In this document: positions 1-10,502 of the stretch, piece after piece | Position numbering within the stretch: position 1 is the stretch's first letter | How the letters are laid out: each line of letters opens with the position of its first letter | Assembly: GCA_037957365.1 (NCBI GenBank) | Contig: JARHVA010008360.1 | Span: 62,001-126,000, forward strand | Source: Torreya grandis | Lineage: Eukaryota; Streptophyta; Pinopsida; Cupressales; Taxaceae | Direction of reading: 5' to 3' | DNA length: 64,000 nt | Notes under the pieces: model-generated | Database searches by the model: none | What the model was told of the DNA's origin: nothing | Seen by the model: the letters and a program-made list of their open reading frames with translations, nothing else | Made by a program: the position numbers and the translations under genes

Positions 1-297
1 GGCTTGCTCGAGGATAATTAAGAGGTTAAGTAGGGGGTGTGATGAGGTCACTAATTGTTCTATTTATAGCCTGCATACCTAGTTGTATATCTTTTTCCTA
101 TATGAATCCCTAAAACTATCTATGACTCATGTAAATGAATGAATGAATGAATGAATGATTATATGTGTGCATTAATATATACATGTTGTGTTATGGATTA
201 ATGATGATTTTTATTTGATTAGAGTATACTTGTGTAACCTTATTTAACATACATTTGAAGGGTAGAATAAGACTACATGAATCTTACTTGGTCACAA
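1..297 (+). mobile_element. 3' end of a Ty3/gypsy element: polypurine tract and LTR start
   Basis: Bases 3-14 read CTTGCTCGAGGA, and a polypurine tract AGGGGG lies at 32-37, followed at 38 by TGTGATGAGG. A GCTCGAGGA-type motif shortly before the polypurine tract is common just upstream of the 3' LTR in plant Tat/Athila-type gypsy elements. I infer that the LTR starts at 38 and runs right until the CACTA terminus at 298. The internal region lies outside the window and the far LTR end was not found. An (AATG)n run lies at 134-157. Confidence 0.45.
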
Positions 298-329
298 CAC
301 TTATAGAAAATCCTAAAATAAAAGGGGAT

Positions 330-545
330 TCCAACCTATAATAGTTTCCAACTTGTAGGTTTCCACCTATAGGTTAACTGTAGCAACTACAGGATTTTAC
401 CTACATGTTTCCTGTAGTAAATACCAAGCTATAGACTTTCTACCTATAGGTTTCCCATAGCAACTATAGGTTTTTACCTATAAGTTTGCCATAAAAGCTA
501 TAGAATTTCACCTATAGGAGCCCGTAGCTACTACATAGAACCAAC
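330..545. repeat. CACTA left subterminal repeats
   Basis: Variants of ACCTATAGGTTT and its relatives (CTATAGG, CTGTAG, GCTATAG) recur every 20-40 bases in both orientations just inside the left terminus. Such arrays are typical CACTA subterminal repeats, which bind the element's DNA-binding protein in better known members. Confidence 0.6.
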
Positions 546-559
546 TATTGTTGTGATAA

Positions 560-2640
560 TAAGTAAATGGTTTTAAAGGACACATATAACTATCTTAGAA
601 ATAAATTAGATGATTGAAGAGGATCCTCCATAGAAGCTATATAAATCCATCACATACATAGAAACTTGGATGTGTTAACAAAAGATAAATAAGATAAATA
701 CAATGGAAAGGAGAAAAAGAAGAAAAATAGTAAAATAGAATATATTGTCCTTTACCTAGTCAAGGCTAAAAACAAGTAATGTTAAGTTAATAACCACCTA
801 AAGGTTGACTAGGTTAGTTGCAAAGTGTTTGTACCTTTCCTAATTTAGTGTCTACTTATAGAATTGATAAAATTTTGTTATTATACACTTGTTACAGAGG
901 GTTTCTATTAACTTACCTAGTGAAATAATAGTTGTAGAGTCTTCCTCCTTGAACTCCCTTGCCTCTGGTATGTTGAGTTATGTGAATGATTACAAAAATG
1001 GTGTTGAATCCCAAGTATATTTTTTGTTAATCTTAGTCACCCCACCATTAATGTCAATTCCTAAAAAATATTTCATAATATATCCATATTTTGAGTTTGA
1101 GTACATGCCTTTGATCTTGAGAAATTAAACAATTCATGTTTAGAGGTGTAATCATTACCATTGATGATTTAAATACTTTGACAACTTATACCATAGTATC
1201 AATCTATCATTTCAAGACCATTACAAGGTAGTGGTATGGTAGAGTTAGAATTTTACTCTCCCCCTATATTTCACACCTTCACTTTGATTTCTATTGGGTA
1301 ATGGGTCAGACAGTCTCATATCTCCATCCTGTGCACACCCCTTTGGACTCCTATGGGATAGTGGGTTAATTCTAGCAATTGAGTGATTGTTTACCACCAT
1401 GCCATAGTGTCACTATTTACCCCTTATGGGGTTATAGTATTGTATTTTTTATGTATTTTAGGTGGGAATATAGGTATATTATGAATTTAGTATTTTAGAT
1501 ATCATTTTAGTAAAAAGATTGAACAATTTTATAATTTTGTAGTCTCTTAGTTTTAGTTTTCAGTGTTATTCAGACCTAAGAGATCATTTCTTAGTTTGTA
1601 ATAAGGAGACTTAGTTAGGTAGAGAGACTTTTAGCATAGGAATCAGGGCTTTAGTCATTGGGCTTAAGACTAGTTATGATAATTAAACTAGGCAAATTTT
1701 GGAGGTTCTAACATAGGGGTTGTCATTTTTTAACCCTTTTACCTTGAGGATTTTGGTCTTATAATTCATCATTGACCTCTTGTTCTAGTTCCAATCTTTT
1801 AAAGTTATCACACTAAAATTTGATGAGGAGATTTAAGACATGGGGTTAATTAGGCAACACCTTTTTCCATTGATGTCAAAGGGGGAGAATTGAAGTAGTA
1901 AAACATAGAATAATCTAGAACAACATGATAGTACTAGAGTTTGGGGGAGCATAACAATAAGGGGAAGAATAATAGGGAGTTCTACTTGTCTTTTCACACA
2001 AATTTGTTAATAGTATAGGTTAAATATTTTGTTTACTTAATGTAAAGATATATATATGTATTATTAAATCATAGATGTTCATTATTATTTCCTTTACATA
2101 AGCATATTCAATGCATGTGAACGCTAGAAGATGTATTACAAACTAAAGCTATCCAAATATTAGATAAATGAATATAATTTATTACCAATATTTTAAAGAT
2201 TTGTTTACTTTCATAGGTATCTTGTTGAATTATTTGATATCTATAGACCTTGCTTACTTCTTTTCATACCTAGTAGTTTTAGAGAAGTTAGAAAAGTCTA
2301 GGATCTAGAAAACATATAGGACATATAAGAAATTATATTCTAACTAAAAAAAATTAATTTCAACCAAAGTAAGAAAAATAATAATAATGATTGAACCTAT
2401 CTCTAAATGCACTTTAAATTAGTAGTGAACATCTTAGGTTTTGTATATAATATACCCGTAAAGTAATGATGATTACATTCAAAAATGTATCAGTAAAACA
2501 ATAGTAAATAATTACACCTATACTCATATCATTATTACATTCAATAATAAATTACACAACACATGTAACCAAATTTTAGGTGATAAGCTAACAAGTTAAG
2601 GTGACAAGCTAGTTAAGGTGACAAAATATCATCATAATTA
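560..2640. other. CACTA interior without a recognised gene
   Basis: This stretch holds only short open frames, such as 889-1,128 (+), with no recognisable motif. No second CACTA gene (TNPA/TNP1-like) could be read. The Sirevirus-like polypurine cluster at 1,868-1,975 suggests that foreign retrotransposon sequence is embedded here. Confidence 0.4.
1868..1975 (+). other. Sirevirus-like multiple polypurine tracts
   Basis: The sequence CCATTGATGTCAAAGGGGGA starts at 1,868. It is followed by TTTGGGGGAGC near 1,942 and AAGGGGAAGAA near 1,960. Repeated GGGGGAG tracts after a TTGATGTCAAAG-like motif are a known feature of Ty1/copia Sireviruses just before the 3' LTR. No clear LTR follows, so this is probably a fragment caught within the CACTA element. 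Confidence 0.4.
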
Positions 2641-3990
2641 TCTACATTGACAACAAGATCAGAATTTTGATCACTCATGTTTGTATTTGCTTGATTTTAT
2701 TCCTCATCCTCATCTATGAGATGCAATACATTATATCTCCCAATATCTTCATTGGAAATAAAAATATATTATTCAAACACTCCATCATCATCTTTATCCA
2801 CTTCTTCGAATGTTTCTTGTAAATTATCATATTGCCCATTAGGCATTATATTGATAAATTCCATGAATTTTTGTTTCAAATGGGACTCTATTTGAATGAC
2901 ATACCATCAAATTGGGATTTTTAAATCATCAATTAGTAATTATTGGTTGATTTGAATAAGGGAAACATATGTATCATCCATCTCTAATAAAAATTATTGT
3001 GTATTTATGTGTACAAATCCATACTCATCAAATTATACTATGGATGGTCTAATCCACTTAAAGTTTAATAATATAGGAGTATTTTCACCAAAATCCACTT
3101 GAATAATTTCTTGGATGAATCCAACATAAAATTTCTTATTTTCATTAAATTCCATCCACATCTTAGAGTCAGGCACATGTCATTATTTTCCATCAATGCT
3201 CTTATTTTGGGCATGCCATTACATAAGTTCAGCAATGTCTCTACACCTATACATTCAAAGTAATCATGGGATTATAAAAAATTGGTGAAGAACCTTTCTA
3301 GGAACCATAACTAATTTCAACCCTTGTCTATACCTCGATTCATGAAATTTCATACATTCACTCTCACTTGCAAGATTATTATGAAATAATACACAACTAT
3401 TCACACGTGTGGATGTTTTCATACCCTATGCCTAGCTTAGAGATTTTATTTTTAAATTGACTTCATTTTGTTGGAAATTTGAATTTAGGTGGTAAAAACA
3501 AACTTAATAGTGCCAATAACTGATCTACACTCTTATTTATCCAACCAAGCACCACTTTCAAGTTAAAAATTTGAAGGATTGTTGTCAAACAACTTAACTT
3601 ACAATTAGCATACATATGCTTTAAAGCATCCTCCATTGACTTGGCCCAATCATCATTTAGATCCTCATTCAACATTATATCAACATCAAACCCTTCATCT
3701 AACATTGATACCTCTTCATATATATTTGGTTCCACTTCATCTATGTTTATTGCCTCTTCATCTCTCACACTCTGTAATTCTATCATATCTTCATAATAAT
3801 TGTAATCCTAAGGGCTTATACCACTATGCCCATATCTTATCATATGTTGATAAATCACATTTATTTTTTTCACCTTTCGACCAAGATAGTCATTGCATGT
3901 ACATGGATATTTGTTCATGTCCCTCTCATCACCTAATCTCTCATCATATGCATGGTATTGATCCTTAGTCAGCCTTTGACATTTATCCAT
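2640..3990 (-). pseudogene. CACTA TNP2-like transposase, internally deleted
   Basis: Read on the minus strand from ATG at 3,990. The N-terminus (YPCTCNDY, then IYQHMIRYGHSG) matches the transposase-associated domain, which is usually a C-P-C-x2-C motif followed by V-x2-H-L-x2-YGF. After one in-frame stop comes MYANCKLS and VLGWINKSVDQLLALL (3,463-3,600), as in TNP2 proteins. After a frameshift, the parts LGIGYENIH, ESRYRQGLKLVMVPRKVLHQ, MYRCRDIAELM, WHAQNKSIDGK and HVPDSKMW follow. The reading then jumps at about 3,140 directly into FYVGFIQEIIQVDFGEN, the start of the C-terminal DUF4216-like domain, ending near 2,640 in an acidic tail. The catalytic TNP2 core between these parts is missing. 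With its stops and frameshift this cannot be an active transposase; family assignment is firm. Confidence 0.82.
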
Positions 3991-4009
3991 CTGTAATATT
4001 CTACATTCT

Positions 4010-5490
4010 AGTATTAATTTAGTTTCCTATTTCAAGAAAAAAATAAAAATTTAAAAATCTCAACTTTTCAAGATATAATCCCTATTTTGACATGGAATTT
4101 ATGCTTGTTATATTGATGAACCACAAACATTTAAACATATGGCAATCTTATCAATGTTAATAAATACACAAACACTAACAAACACGCTAATGAATTCTTT
4201 ATTATAACTTTGAGCTTTACTTACTAGCATAAATTATCAACATGTTGAGATAAGATGATTTGTGTTAAAAATTGATATACTCCCATGTGTGGACATATAG
4301 TTTCAATTAAAATATATTGGTGACCACATTGATTTGATGAACTAGCATAACTTTCAACTATGCCATATGAGACCATCTTCTAGGATTTCATGCAATTAAT
4401 AGATTGGGCTTATACACAATGTTACCCAATCATTAAGGTCTAGGCTAGGGACATGAGCCCATGGTTTAATGGCAAAGTGATAAAAGGAATTGAAATTTAT
4501 ATGCATGTTACAAGTTCAATTCCCATATGCTCCAAAATGCATAGAGCAAACTAATGAAAAAATAGTCTACTAAAATTATAATTGCCTGTATGGTTTTAGT
4601 AATTAGTTACCTATGTAACTACTATAAGTTACACCAACCAATATCAAACTAATTATGATGTACATGGACTACCCATGCCATGAATACTTAATGAAAAGTA
4701 GCCTCAGGAATTAGGTTGGTGAATTGGTTACAAAATTAGAAATTAATACCATACCCATGCATGATAACATGAAACACAAATAGATAACTTCAAGATATGG
4801 TCACTACATTGTATTGATTATATAATTAATAAAAGCATCCAATTCTTTTACAATCTCAAGAAATCTAAATTATTACATGGTAGTCAATGTCTTATGACAG
4901 GATACCCTCCTATTTATGTAACTCATCTCTTATAATACAGCAATTTTATTCTCCTAGCTAGACATAGATGACAATCAAAAAGCTATAGATTTTGTGTTTA
5001 ATGTAATGAGGGTTTTAAATTACCTCTAAATTCACTATAGAGGGCATCCCCAAATTTGAATTCACTATAGAGGGTCTCACCGACTTCAAATTCATTGCAA
5101 CAAACTTTGAATTACTTGCCTACCTTTTTAGAAATCTTTAGGTCCTCTCCAAACAAGCTTTATCACCCATGAAAATAACTGCTATACTTATATGCTAAAA
5201 CCCAAAACACCTCATGCCATCAAATTGGCACATAAAACCTCTTTTGTCAGCTCTAGCTCTATTAATAATTAACAACCCCTCCTATTTGTAGAGGTTCATT
5301 TCACAAATAATGCCAATTCTACTCCCCCATTGAATTACCTCTACTAATTCTATAGTTTTTTGTACTCCCCACTCCCACCAATAATTTCCCAATTCACTAT
5401 TAACCCTGCATGTATAATATAACCCACTTTTGCCAATAATTTCCCAATTTGAATTTTTTTTTTAAAATACCCACTTTAATATCATATTAT
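4010..5490. other. CACTA 5' interior, no gene seen
   Basis: AT-rich sequence upstream of the transposase start. Short duplications occur (TTCACTATAGAGGG twice near 5,030-5,080), and AATAATTTCCCAATT occurs twice near 5,380-5,450. No coding frame, RNA gene or other element was recognised. Confidence 0.4.
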
Positions 5491-5685
5491 CTAATTTTTA
5501 TTTGTGTGACTAATTATTTAGTCATTTTTATTTGTGTGGCTAAGTTTTTAGTTGTGTTTTTACTTGATGATCAAATAAGTCATTTATAGCTATGCTACAA
5601 AAAATTAGTAGAATTTAGTCATTTTTAGTTGTCATGACTAAAAGTTTTAGGCACTTAGTCATTTATTTGGAATATTCTACTAGTG
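5490..5685. repeat. CACTA right subterminal repeats
   Basis: Several copies of TTTAGTCATTTTTA and TTTGTGTGGCTAA-like motifs recur in both orientations inside the right terminus, ending in TTCTACTAGTG at 5,685. The motif differs from the left end, as is common in CACTA elements. Confidence 0.5.
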
Positions 5686-5739
5686 ATTCCTAACAGAAGT
5701 CATCCTCAAAAGTTAAATACTTCAAGGAGATGTGAATGG

Positions 5740-8430
5740 AAGGAATTTAAACTTTGAGAGGAAGTAAAACTTTAGTACCATATACTATGGAGAAAGGAGT
5801 ATCACCTATAGGGGTTTAAATACTAGTCTGATAAGCCCATAAAGAAAAGGGAACATGAAGATGCTAATGTTTGCCTATTTCATTAATGACTTTGGTTAAG
5901 ATTTTGACTAAAGTCTTATTTAATGCCTTGGCCTATCCATTAGCTTGAGGATAGTAAGGTGAGGATAATCTAATATTAATGCTAAAAGAATCACAGAGTT
6001 ATTGAACCTTTTTTTAAATATTTTCCATTATCTATGATGATATTATGAGGGATGCCAAAAGGACAAATGATATGTTGAGTAATGAATTCAATAATTTTAC
6101 CTACTTTGGTTGAGATAATGGGGATAGATTTCACCCACTTAGTAAAATACATAGTCGTAGTAATTATAAATCCATGACATTGGGAAGATTTAACATTGAT
6201 CTGGCCTATAAGATCAAGCCCAATGGGAAAAAGGAAACAAGTTTTAAGCTACCTAAAATTCTTGTCTAGGTAAATGAGATATGTTGGTGTGTTACTAACA
6301 CTTGATTCATTTATTAACATACTCATAATAGACCTAATTTAAGGTGGGACAATAATAACCCAGCTATAAAATTCTCTTGGTGATGGTGCATCGACTAAAA
6401 TGTCCTCTACATGAACCATCATGAGCTTCTTAGATAACGAGGATAGCTTCATGATTCTAGAGATAAAAAAAGGATTCCATAGAAAATTTGCTTATAAATA
6501 ACACCCCCTATTATGATAAAATGGGTGACATGATGCTAAAAATATCACTTGCCATTTCTAGATAAATCTAAAGGAGTAATCACCCTGGATAAGAAATCAA
6601 ATATCTATGCGTACCAGAGATCTGATGGATTTTCCTTTATGTTGTTTATGGAAGGAAGGTTAGTTTTGGTAAAGGAAGTTTGATTAACTATATGAATTAT
6701 GGAAAAAAAAATATTCTTGAGATGAAGATGGGATAAAGGAGGTCAAGGAAACCATAATATCTACAAACTTGTTAATTGATCAAGGAGTGGCTTGGATATC
6801 ATAATACTTGAAGGTGACTAGTAACTAATTAGCTAATGTCTTATACTTCTAAAGAGTATCATTATTACATTGATAGATTCCTTTAATTTTATTGACCACA
6901 AGCTTGGAATCACCATAGATATTGAGTTTTTAAACACCCAAATCTAAGGCAGTTTAGAGGCTTATGATTAAAGCCTCATATTCTACCATGTTATTAGTGT
7001 AGTCAAAATTGAGCTTAAATGGTAATGGGATAGGTGTCCCCTTAGGAAGAATTAGGATAACTCTATCTCCCCCACCATGTTCACATTTATATCCATTAAA
7101 GAAAAGATTCATTTGATATTGTGGATCTATTTGAGATGTGGAGGCTATAGATTTGTCTATGAATTCATATTTAACTAGTTTATTACCAAAAATAGGTACC
7201 TTAGTGAGATAATTAGTGATGATTTGACATTTAACTAACTTTTGATAGATAAAATCTAGATCAAATTCCACCAAAAGCATAAGATATTTGGCCATTCATT
7301 GATTTTGATAAGGCTTGGAGTGCATAAATTTTAGGGGATCAATGTTTATGATGACATAGGCTTTATGATTGAGCAAATAATATCATAATTTAGTAGCGAT
7401 AAAGACCAGATCTAGGCATAACTTTCTATTATGAGAATAATTCATCTCATATTAAACAAGTGTGTGACTGATATATTAAACTACCTACTCTTTGTGCTAC
7501 TCATCATAATGGGCAAGCATGGATCCAAAGGCATGGTCAGTAATGAAAATATATAAGAAGAATGGTTGTCCTTCTTTTGGAGGGGTAAGAATTGGTGGTG
7601 AGAAAAGGTAGATCTTAAGATTTTTGAAAGCCTCATAACAACCAAAAACCCACTTAAAGTGGATATCCTTCGTTATCAGATGATGGAATGGTTGACAATG
7701 ATTAGATAATTAGGAGATACATTGATAGATAGATTAAAATTTACCTTGAAAACTACATAGCTACTTAAGATTTGATGGGGGTGGAATTTCTAAAATGGCT
7801 ATAATTTTGTCAGGTTTGAATTTTATCCCATGAATGAAGATAATAAATCTTAGGAGCTTACCCATTAATACTCCAAAAATACATTTCTTAGAATTTATAT
7901 GGATGTTAAATTAGATTAAATGAGTAAAGATAACCTTTAGGATGAAAAGGTAGTATTTTCATAGCTTCAATTTATTAAGGATATCATCCAAATTACCTTG
8001 CATAATTTTATGGATAATATCATGGAAGATATAAGTCATGTCTCTTTGATAGGTGGCTCCTACATTTTTCAAAATTAAAGGCATAACTCAATTGTATAAA
8101 GTCCCCTAAGGTGTAATAAATGATGTCTTATGTTGGTCTTATACTACAATAAGGATTTGATTATATCCATAGAAACCATCTATTAGAGAAAATATTTAAT
8201 TGTCAGTGGTTAAGTCTACCAACTAGTCAATATTAGGGAAAGGGAAATCATGCTTCGGATAAGTGAGATTAATATATTGAAATTTAGTACAAAGGTGAAG
8301 TCTTCACATAGGATTCATTATAGAGGTGATCTTAGATACCCATTTAGGGTAATGTTAATGCTTCTAACTACATCACAGATGCTCTTAATGTTAATGAACA
8401 CTTCTCATTTTAGGATCCTAAGGATCTAGG
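5740..8430 (-). pseudogene. Ty3/gypsy pol: RT, RNase H, second RNase H, integrase (Tat-like)
   Basis: On the minus strand the reverse transcriptase starts near 8,420 with HYPKWVSKI. It continues KHDFPFPNID, IFSLIDGFYGYNQI, TSFITP, and NLDDIL (catalytic D-D at 7,984-7,989), then CIFGVLMGKLLRFI. The retroviral-type RNase H follows, with HTLV-stop-YEMNYSH and KLCLDLVFI. A second RNase H at 6,954-7,295 ends TNNMVEYEALI, a signature of Tat-clade gypsy elements. Integrase shows the zinc region EAHDGSCRGHF (~6,400), the core GLDLIGQI (Asp 6,213-6,215), YFTKWVKSIP, IIIDNGKYL (Asp 6,030-6,032), and the distal TPFSIVYGTKVLLPLKV (~5,755-5,803). From 8,354 to 6,954 one frame holds for 467 codons with 17 in-frame stops and no net indel. 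It is cut off at the CACTA right end. Gag and protease are absent locally; those at 16,850-19,870 on the same strand may be its displaced 5' half. Confidence 0.88.
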
Positions 8431-9167
8431 GTATGAGTTGTAGTTTGTGACAATCAGGGATGTCTATGGTGGAATAGAAGTAGATTATGAGAGTTGTTCA
8501 CAATATTTGTTCAATTTGGTGTTTGGGAACCACTAGGGTCTTGCATATTTGAAATTTTGTGATATTTATGGTCCAAAAACTAACCTAAGTAGTTATTAAC
8601 AATTATCTTAAACTAAAGTGATATTTGATAAAGAAAATATAAAAAAGGAGGGTAAGGAAAAAAATAAAATGTGATTGTAAGCTTTCATCTCAAATATAAT
8701 GGCAAGGTTCTAATTGGTTTTAGCATACATGAACCAATTTATGATATAAAATAGCATGAACCTATATTCCATCATAAAATAGGAAAGCATCAAAGGAAAT
8801 ATATAAATAATGAGTAAGAAATAGATTTACTTTGAATTATTTACTACTATAACATGAATAACATGAACACATCCAAATCTAGAGCACATGAAATGAAGTA
8901 TACCTAAGATCTTTCAACTAATCTAGCATAGCACACATTAACAATGTTATAATAGAAAATGTATATCAAAATGCAAGAACCATTCAAATCTAAGACATTA
9001 AATTAAATTAAGAGATAACATTATATTTTAACACACTATTCAAATAATCCTTTCAAAATTCCTTAGTTTTATTGAAATGATTTCTTGTATACAATTACTT
9101 AGAGTTGTTCCCTTTAAAAAATGGTAACCCCTACCTATTTATAGAGAATATAGGTGATTTTAAAGCA
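8431..9167. other. Spacer between gypsy RT and copia LTR, no gene seen
   Basis: No protein motif was readable on either strand. A plus-strand purine tract (AAAAAAGGAGGGTAAGG, 8,641-8,657) resembles a polypurine tract, but no LTR start follows it. A similar tract occurs at about 15,323. Confidence 0.35.
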
Positions 9168-10277
9168 TGGAATATACTAATCGGGGGGGGGGGTGAATCA
9201 ATGTATTATATATCTCATAAATCTTTCCTTTAACCAAATTCCACTTAATCAATCATTCAAGATATGTAATGAAACTTAAATAATAAACATCACACAAGAC
9301 AGAGAGAGACACCAAATATAACGTGGAAACCCAATGTGGGAAAAACCATAGAGAATCAATCTCAAATATATTTGTGAGAACAACCACACAGGAGCACCAT
9401 ACCCCTTTGCCAAGTATAAACCTTAGCTTCAATTCATGAGCACCACCCCACAGGAGCTTCAAACCCCTTTGCCAAGCACCAACCCAGCTGTCATTCATGA
9501 GCACCAACCCACAGAAGCACTAACCTCTTTGCCAAGCACCAACCCAACAACAATTCATGAGCACCAACCCATAGGAGCACCAACCCCTTTGTGTATACCA
9601 CACACCTATCTCTCAATGTTGTTATCTCAACAAATGATAGATAAATACAACATCTTCTTCCTCTCTCTCACTTTTGCTCTTCTAAGCTAGATATAACAAA
9701 TACAAATCATCTCTCAAAATTACTCTTCTAAGCTAGATATTACAATATCAAATCAACCTCTCACTACCACATTTACAAATGGTTACTCAAGCCTTTATTT
9801 ATAGCTTTCCAAATGACCTTTGGCCTTCCCCCTTTGTGACCTTTCATTCCTCATGGAAAATGGCACCAATCTTGGATGACACTTCATATCCAAGCATTTG
9901 AAAAGTCATGTGGTGACCCTTCATGACCAAAAACGTCTTTCCCACTTTTGTCCTTATCTTTGGTGACTTTTCGTATTCCTTTAATTATCCCTTCATGAGA
10001 AATTCACCCATACTCTTTTGTCTTCACTTGGTGACTCTTGGTATTCCTCAAAATGACTCTTCATGGGAAAATGAATCCCATCCTTATTTTGTCTTTATCT
10101 TGTGACTCTTCGACTTCTCCATGGGCCCTTATTTTGTCTCATATGCAGCCAAAAATATATTCGTTAATATTAAATAAATATTAACTCATATTAGCCAAAA
10201 TAAATAACATTAAATGCAATGGGGCCTTTATCACCAATAATACTAAACCTTTGACATCAATGACAATATTTCCAACA
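9168..10277 (-). mobile_element. Ty1/copia-type LTR (solo or truncated)
   Basis: The right edge reads, on the minus strand, TGTTGGAAATATTGTCATTG, a common start of plant copia LTRs. The left edge carries an 11-G run followed by TGAATCAATG, a box also found near the 3' end of the other copia LTRs here. Inside is AACGTGGAAACCCAATGTGG, another motif frequent in such LTRs. The left boundary is uncertain (9,168-9,172). No primer-binding site lies to the left and no polypurine tract to the right, so a solo LTR is most likely. Flanking pentamers (ATGGA/ATGAT) match only partly. Confidence 0.6.
9389..9600. repeat. 61-bp minisatellite inside the LTR
   Basis: About 3.4 copies of a 60-62 bp unit containing GGAGCACCAACCCCTTTGCC and AATTCATGAGCACCAACCCA. 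Copies begin near 9,391, 9,453, 9,514 and 9,574. The open frames at 9,253-9,507 and 9,436-9,690 are by-products of this repeat. Confidence 0.85.
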
Positions 10278-10502
10278 ATGATGTACTGGTTAGCTTCTCA
10301 AAACATACATATGTAAGATAAGGATAGTTTTCCTTAATACAAATATTATAGTACACAGGACATCCTATGTCAAATTTGACAAATAGAAATAATATATGCA
10401 AAAAGACTAGCATATATGCATTACAAAAGAATATTCTTTTCATATTACATTGGTGGGTCCTCTTGGTTATCTTTTCTTGAGGATTTCCTTCACCCTAGTG
10501 TG
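10278..10502. other. Gap between LTR and long minus-strand frame
   Basis: About 225 bases separate the LTR edge from the stop codon of the long frame. A purine-rich tract directly beside the LTR would be expected if both formed one element, but none is visible. Confidence 0.3.

Larger units (their letters stand above)
298..5685 (-). mobile_element. CACTA (En/Spm) DNA transposon, decayed
   Basis: The left terminus at 298 reads CACTTATAGAAAATCCTAAA. The reverse complement of the right terminus, ending at 5,685, reads CACTAGTAGAATATTCCAAA. These form matched imperfect terminal inverted repeats of the CACTA type. Subterminal repeats flank both ends, and a minus-strand TNP2-like transposase remnant lies inside at 2,640-3,990. 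The flanking trinucleotides (CAA on the left, ATT on the right) do not match, so a 3-bp target duplication is not preserved, or one end belongs to another copy. At about 5.4 kb it is shorter than autonomous elements, which fits the internal loss in the transposase. Confidence 0.72.

Noticed and set aside
3636..3968. 110-residue plus-strand open frame rich in His and Leu
   Set aside because: It lies antisense to the recognised CACTA transposase.
9436..9690. Plus-strand open frame with proline/histidine-rich repeats
   Set aside because: It is the translation of the 61-bp minisatellite inside an LTR.
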